Shown: positions 1 to 8,414, counted from the stretch's first letter. The stretch is 64,000 bases of DNA from Chryseobacterium lathyri (GCF_003290185.1 NZ_QNFY01000002.1:248001-312000); one strand, 5' to 3'. Numbers and translations are program-made. Notes: a model not told the origin generated them from the letters alone.

Positions 1-1814
1 TCTATCGCATCATTAATAAAACTTGCATACAGCATGGTATACGAATTCTTATACAAATAAGAGAGTTCTATATTATCGGTTGTATAGGCATTTAGAAACG
101 GATTACCCTCAGCATAGTTAAAAGATGTACTATAAAATCTGAAAGGATTCAGGTTATTATATGTAGGTCTGTTAATTCTCCTGTTATAATTGAGGCCAAC
201 AGACTTATCCTCTTTAAAAGAATAACTTATGTTGAATGTGGGAAACAGCATAAAATATTTATTTTTATTTTTTTGAGAGAGAGTAACCGAATTTCCCTCT
301 GTTTGCGTATTCTCTCCACGGAATCCCAGCTGAACTTCTACTTTGTCATTGAGCTTTTTTGACCCGGATATATACAATGCCTGTGTATTTTCTTTGTATT
401 CAAAACTATTGGATTTTAAAGGATCTGGTTCAGAAATGCCACGCGTGGTATTGAAAAAAGAAACATTACTTTCGTTATTAATAAAAGTGAGTTTTGCTCC
501 AAAATTCAGCTTGACCCATTGCGTCGGGTAATCAAAATCCAATCTGGATGTAATGATATTTACATCAAGGTTACTGCTGTTCCTGGCTGAAAAATAGTTT
601 TCCGGCTTCAATGTATTATCTGAGAAGTAAGAATTACTACTGAAATTATTCAATGAACTTGTGCTAAAATCCAGGTAATCAAAATCATAACTTATTTTAC
701 GGCCTATTGTATCCAATTTGATAACAGAATATAGATTAAATGCATTTGAATGTCGATTAATCTCGATTCTTGAATTGTTTTGAATCAAAGAGTCCAATAT
801 CTGAGAATTATTAAAGATGGACGAATTGTTTTGTGATTTAATCAGTGGATTACTGATAGAACCTGAATATTCGCCTCCTATTCTTATTTTATTATTGATC
901 TTATAATCAATTGTAAATCGGCCGCCAAAATTATTTATATAATTTCTTTTAGTGTTTTCTTCTTTCCATGTATAGTTTGGATATTCAAGAGTGTACCTTT
1001 GATAGGGCTCCTGGCTGCCGTTTCCATAGTTCACACTTGATGTAAATGTAAGCTTGCCTCTGTTATAATTAAATCCCGTCCCTATATTTGAACTTAACCT
1101 TTTAGATTGTGTTAATGTGAATCTTACATTCCCATTATAAGAATCTGTCTTTACATTTTTTGTAATAATATTAATAAGTCCGCTGTTTCCCTGTGCATCA
1201 TACTTAGAGGGTGGGCTTGTTATTACTTCTATTGATTTGATATCTTCGGTCCGGATATTTTTCAGGAAATTGGCAAGATCATCACCCGAAAGATTAAGCA
1301 TTCGGTCATTAACCATTATAGACATACTGCTTTTTCCAATCATTGAAATCTGATTATTTTGAACAAACAAGCCGGGGGTTATGTTTAAAGCATCCATGGC
1401 GTCTCCACCTGTAGCCGAAATTGAATTTTCTACATTGAAAACAAGTCTGTCAACTTTTCTTTCAATCAGTTTTTTCTTTTTCAAAATGTTAATTTCCTGG
1501 ATCGAAATCTCTTTATTGTCAATTGTTATTTTTTCTTTAGTATCATTTATAATTTCCAGGTTTTTTTCATAGATTAATTTTCCATCTTTCAACACGGATA
1601 GTTTATAATTTCCATTTTGAGGAACTTTAATGAAGAAATTTCCTTTCTCATCACTAATAGCGGAGAATCGTGTTTTTTCTTGGCTCACAGAAACTTCAGC
1701 ATAATCAATGCCGGTCTGTTGAGAACTCATCAGCCTTCCCGTTATACTTTGCCCATTTATAATTATTCCAGTAAAGAGAATAATGATCTTAAAAAGAATT
1801 GATATATTTTTCAT
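1..1814 (-). CDS. TonB-dependent receptor-like outer membrane beta-barrel protein, 3' end beyond window
   Basis: An open frame runs from an ATG at 1814 to the left edge without a stop (about 604 residues seen), so the C-terminus is missing. The start MKNISILFKIIILFTG...GQ is a signal peptide. It is followed by a carboxypeptidase-regulatory-like beta-sandwich (about 22-100), a plug-like stretch with GGDAMDALNITPGLFV, MIGKSSMSIMVNDR and IEVITSPPSKYDAQGN...GLINIITK, then a long Asn/Tyr/Ser-rich region of alternating strands typical of OMP_b-brl_3 barrels. Such proteins import ligands across the outer membrane with TonB energy. The substrate cannot be told. Two palindromic operators lie 40-93 bp upstream, linking it to the LuxI/LuxR-like genes next door. 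Confidence 0.85.
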   Translation of the reverse strand, partial: MKNISILFKIIILFTGIIINGQSITGRLMSSQQTGIDYAEVSVSQEKTRFSAISDEKGNFFIKVPQNGNYKLSVLKDGKLIYEKNLEIINDTKEKITIDNKEISIQEINILKKKKLIERKVDRLVFNVENSISATGGDAMDALNITPGLFVQNNQISMIGKSSMSIMVNDRMLNLSGDDLANFLKNIRTEDIKSIEVITSPPSKYDAQGNSGLINIITKNVKTDSYNGNVRFTLTQSKRLSSNIGTGFNYNRGKLTFTSSVNYGNGSQEPYQRYTLEYPNYTWKEENTKRNYINNFGGRFTIDYKINNKIRIGGEYSGSISNPLIKSQNNSSIFNNSQILDSLIQNNSRIEINRHSNAFNLYSVIKLDTIGRKISYDFDYLDFSTSSLNNFSSNSYFSDNTLKPENYFSARNSSNLDVNIITSRLDFDYPTQWVKLNFGAKLTFINNESNVSFFNTTRGISEPDPLKSNSFEYKENTQALYISGSKKLNDKVEVQLGFRGENTQTEGNSVTLSQKNKNKYFMLFPTFNISYSFKEDKSVGLNYNRRINRPTYNNLNPFRFYSTSFNYAEGNPFLNAYTTDNIELSYLYKNSYTMLYASFINDAI

Positions 1815-1853
1815 CCTTAAAACCAAAGATAAAAAGCCGTTTTTTTTTTGATG

Positions 1854-1907
1854 CTACACAAAAGTGTAGTATTGTTGGTGATTAACTAAAACTACACCTT
1901 GGTGTAG
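1854..1907. promoter_or_regulatory. Pair of CTACAC-N4-GTGTAG palindromes upstream of the receptor gene
   Basis: 16-bp dyads occupy 1854-1869 (spacer AAAA) and 1892-1907 (spacer CTTG); the second extends to AACTACAC...GTGTAGTT. Their centres are 38 bp apart. They sit just upstream of the receptor start (1814) and overlap the last codons of the synthase gene, including its TAG stop. The same motif pair occurs at 2569-2622. Size and symmetry resemble lux boxes; binding by the adjacent LuxR-type protein is an inference. Confidence 0.75.
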
Positions 1908-2519
1908 TTGTTGGCTCTTACTGCATAAAAGATGTCTGTGTTTATCAAGGAAATTTTTTAATCCCCCATAAGGAAGAATTACCGGCACTGTTTCAGAGCC
2001 TAAATAATGGATAGATTCAGTAATAGCAAAAGCCTCAATACCCAATATTTTAAGAGTTCTTAATAGTTTTATGTCACATTCTGCGACTGCAACAACATTA
2101 CTGTGCATGCAGACCTCGTTAATGGCACAAGCCATCAATGTTTTGAACAAACGAATGCCTGTCTCGTTGGGATTTTTTTTTATGGCAAATCTTCCAATAT
2201 GCCAGACCTTATATTGGTTAATATCAATGAGCTCCTTAAGGTTTATGGAAAACATTCTTTCAATAGGAAGTTTATCACGATAGTTCCATCGTAGAGTTCT
2301 TATAGATCCAATGATTTCGTCGTCATAATTTTTTGCAACCAGAATCTTCGAATTGGAAAAACATAATTCTTCATCATGAATGTACTTTATTTCTTTATCC
2401 ATAATGTTTTGAATATCAGGTGTTTTTTCATCGTGGTGTGAAAAATTTTCTTCTACAACAAACTTCGCAAGCTCCTCTAAATCAGTCTTTTTTAAAACAG
2501 ATAGTTTAATGTTTTTCAT
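1854..2519 (-). CDS. LuxI/FeeM-like GNAT-fold N-acyl synthase (putative)
   Basis: 221-residue protein without signal peptide. The segment GSIRTLRW (71-78), LPIERMF (84-90) and VWHIGRFAI (105-113) follows the order of the LuxI pattern G-S-x-R-L ... LP ... F ... W-E-x-S-R-F-A-V. A second half with AECD (147-150), LGI (159-161) and HYLGSETVPV (171-180) matches the FeeM/autoinducer-synthase form of the GNAT fold. The LuxI Glu and Ser are replaced here (WHIGR instead of WEISR), so the acceptor may not be S-adenosylmethionine. A FeeM-type N-acyl amino acid synthase or another acyltransferase is possible. It is divergent from a LuxR-type regulator with paired palindromes between, and its 3' end is overlapped by two more palindromes. 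The product is unknown. Confidence 0.6.
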   Translation of the reverse strand: MKNIKLSVLKKTDLEELAKFVVEENFSHHDEKTPDIQNIMDKEIKYIHDEELCFSNSKILVAKNYDDEIIGSIRTLRWNYRDKLPIERMFSINLKELIDINQYKVWHIGRFAIKKNPNETGIRLFKTLMACAINEVCMHSNVVAVAECDIKLLRTLKILGIEAFAITESIHYLGSETVPVILPYGGLKNFLDKHRHLLCSKSQQLHQGVVLVNHQQYYTFV

Positions 2520-2568
2520 GGTTTTAGTTATTTTAAACTAAATTTATTTTGAATTTAATAGGATGTTG

Positions 2569-2622
2569 CTACACTTTTGTGTAGATTTGTTATTAAATGT
2601 TTAAAACTACACTTTTGTGTAG
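2569..2622. promoter_or_regulatory. Pair of identical CTACACTTTTGTGTAG palindromes in divergent promoter region
   Basis: Two identical 16-bp dyads at 2569-2584 and 2607-2622, centres 38 bp apart, in the 127-bp gap between the synthase-like gene (start 2519, minus) and the PAS-LuxR gene (start 2647, plus). The spacing equals that of the pair at 1854-1907. They probably bind the LuxR-type product and control both genes; this is inferred from position and symmetry. Confidence 0.8.
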
Positions 2623-2646
2623 TGGGACGTTTTTTTACTAATAAAC

Positions 2647-3405
2647 ATGGATGATATTGATAAATTTTTTTCCGAAAAAAATACTGTACACAAATTATCA
2701 CAAAACGAACTGTTGCAGGCTTTTGATTATCTCGAGCCTGTAAAGACATTTGCAAGAATAACCTATAAAAGCATTTATATTATAGATTATCAGAAAAAAA
2801 CATTTGAGTATGTTTCAGATAATCCTCTATTCTTGTGTGGACATTCCCCAAGTGAAGTTCAACAGCTGGGGTATGCTTTTTATTTTAAACATGTGAAACC
2901 TGACGATTTGGAACTGCTGCTCAAAATAAACGAGGTAGGGTTTAATTTTTATGAGAATATCCCTGTTGAAGAAAGAAAGCAATACATTATTTCGTATGAT
3001 TTTCATTTGGTAAAAGACAATAAAAAAAACATTTTGATCAATCACAAACTTACCCCCCTTTTTTTAACAAACGAAGGGAAAATCTGGAAAGCAATGTGTA
3101 TTGTATCTCTTTCTCAAAATAATAAATCCGGAAATATTGAAATATTGAAAGATGGGAGTGATGAGATATGGAAATTTAACCTTTCACAAAATGAATGGGT
3201 AAAGAGTGCCAAAATAAAGCTTACAGACAGAGAAAAAGAAATTTTATTTCTGTATGCCCAAGGCCTAACGATTAATGAAATAGCAGAAAAGATATATTTG
3301 ACTCCAGATACTGTTAAATTTCATAGGAGAAAACTCTTTGATAAGATCAGTGTTCAGAACATAACAGAAGCACTGGCATATGCCACCAATAACAAATTAC
3401 TGTAA
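2647..3405 (+). CDS. PAS-like domain, LuxR-type HTH transcription factor
   Basis: 252-residue cytoplasmic regulator. The N-terminal part (about 38-155: SIYIIDYQKKTFEYVSDNP, GHSPSEVQQLGY, then a beta-rich stretch) is a PAS-type sensor as found in many Flavobacteriia regulators. The C-terminus (about 190-250: LTDREKEILFLYAQGLTINE, IAEKIYLTPDTVKFHRRKLF) is a LuxR/GerE helix-turn-helix. There is no receiver domain, so it is not a classical response regulator; it may sense a small molecule. The start lies 24 bp after the last palindrome. It ends 1 bp before the convergent ThiF-like gene. By context it is the likely binder of the four CTACAC palindromes, which is not proven by sequence alone. Confidence 0.85.
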   Translation: MDDIDKFFSEKNTVHKLSQNELLQAFDYLEPVKTFARITYKSIYIIDYQKKTFEYVSDNPLFLCGHSPSEVQQLGYAFYFKHVKPDDLELLLKINEVGFNFYENIPVEERKQYIISYDFHLVKDNKKNILINHKLTPLFLTNEGKIWKAMCIVSLSQNNKSGNIEILKDGSDEIWKFNLSQNEWVKSAKIKLTDREKEILFLYAQGLTINEIAEKIYLTPDTVKFHRRKLFDKISVQNITEALAYATNNKLL

Positions 3406-3406
3406 A

Positions 3407-4156
3407 CTATTCCATAATAGATGTGAAATAAAATTCAGGGAATTGTCTGAAACTTTTACCTGTAGCAATTTTATATAAAAGAGTAGTGCATATTCCAGCG
3501 ACAAGCCACGAGCCAATAGCAAGCTGTGGAGGAGGTAGAAGCTCTTCTTCCTCTTTGTAACTCATTATTATTTTATCAAGCCAGTCCACATTTTGACCAG
3601 TTTTTTTTAAGTATTGAGAGGCGAATATAACAACATTCAATTCATTCATGCTGTTTTCGTCTCCCAGAGTTTCTAAATTTTGGCTATCTGGTGTTATTGT
3701 CGTAACCAAACCGGCCCATCCTAAATTATAAGGGTGTAAAACTGTGATTTTCTTTTCCTGGCAGGCCCTATCAAATAAAACAGGAATAGTGGAAGTAAAA
3801 TCGAGCGCATTAAAAGCAACAGAAACATTTTCAAGAATCCGGTCTAAGTTTTCTTTAGTTATAAACTCATTAATGTATCGGATACTAGCTTCAGGATTAA
3901 TGTTTTTAAGACGATTATATAAAGACTCAGCCTTATACATAGAAACCTCCTGATCAGTATAATTTTGCCGATTAAGGTTCGAAACGTCTATAATATCACC
4001 ATCTATAAGGGTAATATTTTCAAATCCGAAACGTAAAGCACATTCGGCAATATTACTTCCGATTCCATTTCCAGCCAATAGTATAGGGTAATTTTTGATA
4101 ATATGTTGCTCTTCAGGACTTACGTAAATCCTGTTTCTTGAATATCTATCGTTCAT
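3407..4156 (-). CDS. ThiF/MoeB/E1-like adenylyltransferase
   Basis: 249 residues. The Rossmann adenylation fold is clear: LLAGNGIGSNIAECALRFGF (27-46) is the nucleotide-binding glycine loop, LIDGDIIDVSNLNRQ (50-64) holds the Asp and NxxR/Q residues that bind ATP. The family activates a C-terminal carboxylate (of a ubiquitin-like carrier, peptide or small molecule) by adenylation. Only three cysteines are present (39, 132, 223); the paired CxxC zinc motifs of ThiF/MoeB are absent. No ubiquitin-like carrier protein is seen nearby. The tail of this gene abuts the LuxR gene (1-bp gap, convergent), placing it with the synthase-regulator pair. A role in making or modifying the putative signal is conjecture. 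Confidence 0.8.
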   Translation of the reverse strand: MNDRYSRNRIYVSPEEQHIIKNYPILLAGNGIGSNIAECALRFGFENITLIDGDIIDVSNLNRQNYTDQEVSMYKAESLYNRLKNINPEASIRYINEFITKENLDRILENVSVAFNALDFTSTIPVLFDRACQEKKITVLHPYNLGWAGLVTTITPDSQNLETLGDENSMNELNVVIFASQYLKKTGQNVDWLDKIIMSYKEEEELLPPPQLAIGSWLVAGICTTLLYKIATGKSFRQFPEFYFTSIME

Positions 4157-4241
4157 GATGTATTAGTTTTATGCAAATTATGATCCGGCAGCTCTATTTT
4201 TCACTCTCGGAATTACAAAATACACTCACAATATAATCATA

Positions 4242-4748
4242 TCAATCCAAATAAACCAGATATCCCTCAAAATCATCATCCAGGCTTTTCAAAACTTTTG
4301 CATCAGCCATCTTCTTTTCCAGACTATCAATAAAAAAGCCTTTCTCAAAAAACTGCCGGTGGATTCCCGGAAGCAGCTCCATGAAATAATCCATCCCGAT
4401 TTTATTGTTATGAAGGTCCATTTTGGTTTCCAAAGGTTCATTGGGGAAAAGTTCCTCATGCATATCCGTTAATCTTTTGCAGAAATCCAATGCTTTTTGG
4501 GGTGAGGAGACCTTGCAGCAGTACATCATGATGAAACAGCACCATAATGCATGTCTGTAGGCATTTCCAATGCCATTGTTGGAGGCTGTTTCCGGGAATT
4601 TTTTCTGAGCAATGCTAAATGTTTGTACCGTTGCATGAAAGCTTAATAAGGCAAAAAGAGGATGGGGAAGAAGGAGCGCTAAAAGCCGCATGACCTTTTT
4701 CAGGCTCATGCTGCGGATGGCATTAAAAAATATCTTAAAAGTCCTCAT
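4242..4748 (-). CDS. DUF6973-type protein
   Basis: 168-residue alpha-helical protein. A basic, hydrophobic N-terminus (1-40) may be a membrane anchor. The motifs NAYRHALWCCF (about 62-72) and MDLHNNKIGMDYF (about 110-122) are the His/Asn/Asp-rich hallmarks I associate with the DUF6973 family, where conserved His and Asp could bind metal; function is unknown. It lies downstream of accD but is separated from it by a terminator hairpin, so it is probably transcribed on its own or by read-through. Confidence 0.65.
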   Translation of the reverse strand: MRTFKIFFNAIRSMSLKKVMRLLALLLPHPLFALLSFHATVQTFSIAQKKFPETASNNGIGNAYRHALWCCFIMMYCCKVSSPQKALDFCKRLTDMHEELFPNEPLETKMDLHNNKIGMDYFMELLPGIHRQFFEKGFFIDSLEKKMADAKVLKSLDDDFEGYLVYLD

Positions 4749-4781
4749 AAATAAAAATCTCTCCCTAATTAGAGAGAGATT
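4749..4781 (-). terminator. Intrinsic terminator after accD
   Basis: On the minus strand an 8-bp stem AATCTCTC/GAGAGATT (4774-4781 with 4756-4763) is followed by TTTATTT. It lies 22 bp beyond the accD stop. Confidence 0.75.
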
Positions 4782-4802
4782 GTATAGTGTTTGTTACAGA
4801 TC

Positions 4803-5657
4803 TTAAGCATTCACAGCTAATAAATTGACTGTTTTAGCTACCGTGTCTTTAATTTCTGTTCTTTTTACGATAAAATCTACAAATCCTTTTTCCTGTAAGA
4901 ATTCAGAAGTCTGGAAACCTTCAGGAAGATCTCTTCCGATCGTCTCACGGATTACTCTAGGACCGGCAAAACCAATCAGTGCTCCCGGTTCAGCCATGAT
5001 AATATCTGCTGTCATAGCGAAAGAAGCCGTAATTCCTCCAAAAGTAGGGTCACAAAGGTAAGCGATGTATAAAAGTCCTGCTTCAGAAAGCTGCGCAAGT
5101 TTGGCCTGTACTTTGGCAAGCTGCATCAGTGAGTAAGTAGCTTCCTGCATTCTTGCTCCCCCGGACTGGCAGATGATCATGTATGGAAGTTTGTTGGCGA
5201 TACAGTAATCTACCGCTCTTCTGATCTTTTCACCCATTACAGAACCTAAAGATCCGCCGATAAAAGCAAAATCCATACAGGAAACTACCATTTCAGTTCC
5301 TTTTACGGTTCCTACTGCATTTCTGATGGAATCTGTAAGCTTTGTTTTTGCTTTTACTTCTTTTAAACGGTCTTTATAAGGTTTTGTATCCTTGAAATTT
5401 AAGATGTCAATACTTTCAACATTGGCATCCAGTTCAGTGAACTTACCTTCGTCAAAAAGGATCTCAAAAAATTCTGCACTTCCTATTCTTACATGAAATC
5501 CGTCTTCAGGAGAAACATAGTTATTTCTTCTCAGTTCATCATGCTCCACTACTTTTCCTGATGGAGTCTGATGCCAAAGGCCTTTGGGAACGTCCTTTTT
5601 TTCATCAGTAGAGGTGGTAATGTTTTTTGCTTTTCTTTTAAACCAGTCGAATGCCAT
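4803..5657 (-). CDS. accD: Acetyl-CoA carboxylase carboxyltransferase subunit beta
   Basis: 284 residues, normal family length. The subunit moves the carboxyl group from biotin to acetyl-CoA to make malonyl-CoA, the first step of fatty acid synthesis. The crotonase-like core is well conserved: [36 protein letters not shown] and [15 protein letters not shown]. The N-terminal zinc ribbon has lost its ligands: in the stretch WHQTPSGK...[11 protein letters not shown] (about 28-55), the four positions expected to be Cys carry Thr, Gly/Ser, Ser and Asp. It lies 96 bp downstream of fbaA on the same strand, so the two may be co-transcribed. Confidence 0.95.
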   Translation of the reverse strand: MAFDWFKRKAKNITTSTDEKKDVPKGLWHQTPSGKVVEHDELRRNNYVSPEDGFHVRIGSAEFFEILFDEGKFTELDANVESIDILNFKDTKPYKDRLKEVKAKTKLTDSIRNAVGTVKGTEMVVSCMDFAFIGGSLGSVMGEKIRRAVDYCIANKLPYMIICQSGGARMQEATYSLMQLAKVQAKLAQLSEAGLLYIAYLCDPTFGGITASFAMTADIIMAEPGALIGFAGPRVIRETIGRDLPEGFQTSEFLQEKGFVDFIVKRTEIKDTVAKTVNLLAVNA

Positions 5658-5753
5658 TTTGATTGTATTAATGTATCATGTAAAAGGTAAAATGTATAAA
5701 GACAAAAGCATTAAATCTACTTTGTACTTTATACATCCTACTTTTACAAAAAA

Positions 5754-6824
5754 TTATTTTAAAGTATTTACGTTATTTAAGTCTTCAAACGCTTTAACCA
5801 GTCTTGTTGAGAAAGTTTCTTCACCTTTTCTTACCCAAACTCTTGGGTCATAGAATTTCTTATTAGGTTTTTCTTCTCCTTCAGGATTTCCAATTTGAGA
5901 TCTTAAATAATCAATATTGTTAACCATATAGTCTCTAACCCCTTCCGTGTAAGCGAACTGAAGGTCAGTGTCGATATTCATTTTGATAACTCCGTAGTCG
6001 ATAGCTTCTCTGATTTCTTCTAAAGTAGACCCTGAACCTCCGTGGAATACAAAATTAACAGGTTTGGCAGCTGTTCCGAATTTCTCCTGAACATATTTCT
6101 GAGAGTTATCAAGGATTTTAGGCGTAAGAACCACGTTTCCTGGCTTGTAAACTCCGTGTACGTTACCAAAAGCAGCAGCAATGGTAAAGTTGTCAGAAAT
6201 CGCTTTTAATTTTTCATAAGTATACGCTATATCTTCAGGTTGAGTATATAATTTAGAGTTGTCTACATCAGAATTGTCTACACCATCTTCCTCACCACCT
6301 GTAACACCGATCTCAACTTCTAAAGTCATCTGCATTTTAGCCATTCTTTCGAAATATTTAGCAGAGATTTCCAAGTTTTCCTCTAAAGGTTCTTCAGACA
6401 GATCCAGCATGTGAGAAGAATAAAGAGACTTTCCTGTCTGCTTGTAATGCTCTTCACTTGCATCTAATAATCCGTCGATCCAAGGCAATAATTTCTTTGC
6501 ACAGTGGTCTGTATGTAAAATTACAGTAGCTCCGTAAGCTTCTGCAAGAGTATGAATATGTTTGGCGCCGGCAATAGATCCTAAAATTGCAGCTCTCTGA
6601 CCGTCATTGTTTAGTCCTTTTCCTGCGTTGAACGCAGCTCCGCCGTTTGAAAACTGGATAATTACAGGAGAGTTTAATTTCGCTGCAGTTTCCATAACAG
6701 CATTTACATTGCTTGAACCAATTACGTTTACTGCAGGCAGTGCAAATTTGTTTTCTTTGGCATACTGAAAAATATCAGTAACTAATTGACCTGTGGCAAC
6801 TCCTGCCGGAAAAATTCTGCTCAT
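5754..6824 (-). CDS. fbaA: Class II fructose-bisphosphate aldolase
   Basis: 356 residues, the length of the E. coli FbaA-type class IIA enzymes. It cleaves fructose 1,6-bisphosphate to dihydroxyacetone phosphate and glyceraldehyde 3-phosphate with a divalent metal, in glycolysis and gluconeogenesis. Seen: the zinc-site motif VILHTDHCAKKLLPWIDGLL, the acidic LEVEIGVTGGEEDGVDN segment, FGNVHGVY and the phosphate-binding FHGGSGST and MNIDTDLQFAYT motifs. It is the first gene before accD on this strand. A sequence TACCTTTA about 35-40 bp upstream resembles the -7 element with one mismatch. Confidence 0.95.
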   Translation of the reverse strand: MSRIFPAGVATGQLVTDIFQYAKENKFALPAVNVIGSSNVNAVMETAAKLNSPVIIQFSNGGAAFNAGKGLNNDGQRAAILGSIAGAKHIHTLAEAYGATVILHTDHCAKKLLPWIDGLLDASEEHYKQTGKSLYSSHMLDLSEEPLEENLEISAKYFERMAKMQMTLEVEIGVTGGEEDGVDNSDVDNSKLYTQPEDIAYTYEKLKAISDNFTIAAAFGNVHGVYKPGNVVLTPKILDNSQKYVQEKFGTAAKPVNFVFHGGSGSTLEEIREAIDYGVIKMNIDTDLQFAYTEGVRDYMVNNIDYLRSQIGNPEGEEKPNKKFYDPRVWVRKGEETFSTRLVKAFEDLNNVNTLK

Positions 6825-6895
6825 GTTTTACTTTTTATTTTAAATTATTAGGCGTTTTTAAAATTCCTGTAAAGGTAATCATTTTTGAGGAATTA

Positions 6896-7762
6896 CTAAT
6901 TTCTTTTGTCCCTGCCCCAAAGCAGCTTCTGACGGATTGTTTCGTAGAAACTTAAATGGTTCGGCTGTACCAGAAGGATTTGAAAATCTGCCTTTTTGAT
7001 GATGATTTCTTTGTCGGTTTCTATATGGACCAGTCTGGAGTCCAGAGAAAGGGAATACTGTGGCACTCTGCTTTCCACTTTAAATTTTATTTCCACTCTG
7101 TCATTTACAACCAAAGGTCTTACGTTGAGATTGTGCGGAGCGATAGGGGTAATGACAAAATTTTCGTTATTGGGAGAGATAATCGGCCCTCCGCAGCTTA
7201 AAGAATAAGCGGTAGATCCTGTAGGAGTGGAAACAATGACTCCATCACCCCAGAATACATTCAAAAACTCGTCATTGATATAAGAATCTACCGTAATCAT
7301 GGAGGTGGTTTCTTTTCTGGACACGGTAACGTCATTCAGTGCATATGGGAAAAAATCACCGGATTTTGGGGAAACAACCTCAATTACAGCACGGCGGCTT
7401 GTCTTCACATCACCTTTCAAGATGGCATCAAGTTCTTTAAAAGCCTCTTCTTTTGTAAAGCTGGCTAAAAACCCTAATCTTCCGGTATTCACCCCAACAA
7501 TCGGGATCTCCAGGTCTTCAATAAAGGTGAGGGAGTTCACAATAGTTCCGTCACCTCCGAAAGTAAAGAAAAGGTCTACTTCTTTGTCCAGAAGGTCCTG
7601 CTTGCTGTTAAATGTTTCAAATATCTTTGAGAACTGAAGTGCTTCAGCCATTTCGTCATACAGAACAGATTTTACGCCTCTGGTTTCAAGTTCTGAAATA
7701 AACTTGCTTAAATATAAAAAAGTATCGAGGTCTTTTTTCTGAGAATATATGGCTGCCTTCAT
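6896..7762 (-). CDS. nadK: NAD kinase
   Basis: 288 residues. It phosphorylates NAD to NADP in the cytoplasm. The signature FTFGGDGTIVNSL with the GGDG loop, the following NTGRLGFLASF, and FWGDGVIVSTPTGSTAYSLSCGGPI are intact. It starts one base after the stop of the upstream CBS-domain gene, so the pair is clearly an operon. Confidence 0.95.
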   Translation of the reverse strand: MKAAIYSQKKDLDTFLYLSKFISELETRGVKSVLYDEMAEALQFSKIFETFNSKQDLLDKEVDLFFTFGGDGTIVNSLTFIEDLEIPIVGVNTGRLGFLASFTKEEAFKELDAILKGDVKTSRRAVIEVVSPKSGDFFPYALNDVTVSRKETTSMITVDSYINDEFLNVFWGDGVIVSTPTGSTAYSLSCGGPIISPNNENFVITPIAPHNLNVRPLVVNDRVEIKFKVESRVPQYSLSLDSRLVHIETDKEIIIKKADFQILLVQPNHLSFYETIRQKLLWGRDKRN

Positions 7763-7763
7763 G

Positions 7764-8414
7764 TTATATTTCTATGAATTTTTGGAAAAACCCGAATCTG
7801 TCCTTAAACAGGTCCGATTTTTCATCAGAATAGTATTTTTCAACAATTCTATAATCGTACCGGTCAAAAGTAGCGTCTATCGAAGACAGGTTTTCGTTGC
7901 TGATTTTAATGGTTACCTGGATTACTTCATCAGACATAAAAGAGATGAATCCGCCATAGAATTTTGAGTTGTTGCTTTCCACAATGTTGGCGATCTCCGT
8001 CATCGAATACTTTCTGGCCGGCGTTTCTATGGTAAGAATAGCTCCTGTTTCTGAAAACAGCGGATAGCGGGAAAGATTCTGGAAAATATCTTCACAGGTG
8101 ATATACCCAAGATATTTTTCATTTTTATTGATCACAGGAATCACATTGGCACTGAACGTATAGAAAAGACGGATGCTGTCCATGATATTATTGTCTTCCA
8201 GGATGGCAAAGCGCTCGATCTGATGTTCGAGGTCCTTCAATATCCCGTCATCTTCATAAAGAAAGTCTTCCGCAATAGCTCCGTAGAAATGATGGGATTT
8301 TTTAATGAAAATGTGGGAATATCCAAAATCCTCTAACATATTTCTTGCTGATTCTATTGAGTCAGTAAGGCTAAAACACGGAAAGTCTTTTGAGATATAA
8401 TCCTTGATAAACAT
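7764..8414 (-). CDS. CBS-domain protein
   Basis: 216 residues, no signal peptide. Two tandem CBS motifs are visible (about 1-60 and 70-125: FSLTDSIESARNMLEDFGYS; NNIMDSIRLFYTFSANVIPV, GYITCEDIF), followed by an ACT-like C-terminal segment. CBS pairs usually bind adenine nucleotides. It is directly upstream of nadK with a 1-bp gap, an arrangement that suggests a role tied to NAD(P) or nucleotide state, but no target is evident. Confidence 0.85.
   Translation of the reverse strand: MFIKDYISKDFPCFSLTDSIESARNMLEDFGYSHIFIKKSHHFYGAIAEDFLYEDDGILKDLEHQIERFAILEDNNIMDSIRLFYTFSANVIPVINKNEKYLGYITCEDIFQNLSRYPLFSETGAILTIETPARKYSMTEIANIVESNNSKFYGGFISFMSDEVIQVTIKISNENLSSIDATFDRYDYRIVEKYYSDEKSDLFKDRFGFFQKFIEI

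Noticed and set aside
343-1802. Short plus-strand frames inside the partial receptor gene
   Set aside because: They lie antisense to a continuous minus-strand frame with clear receptor motifs and have no independent support.
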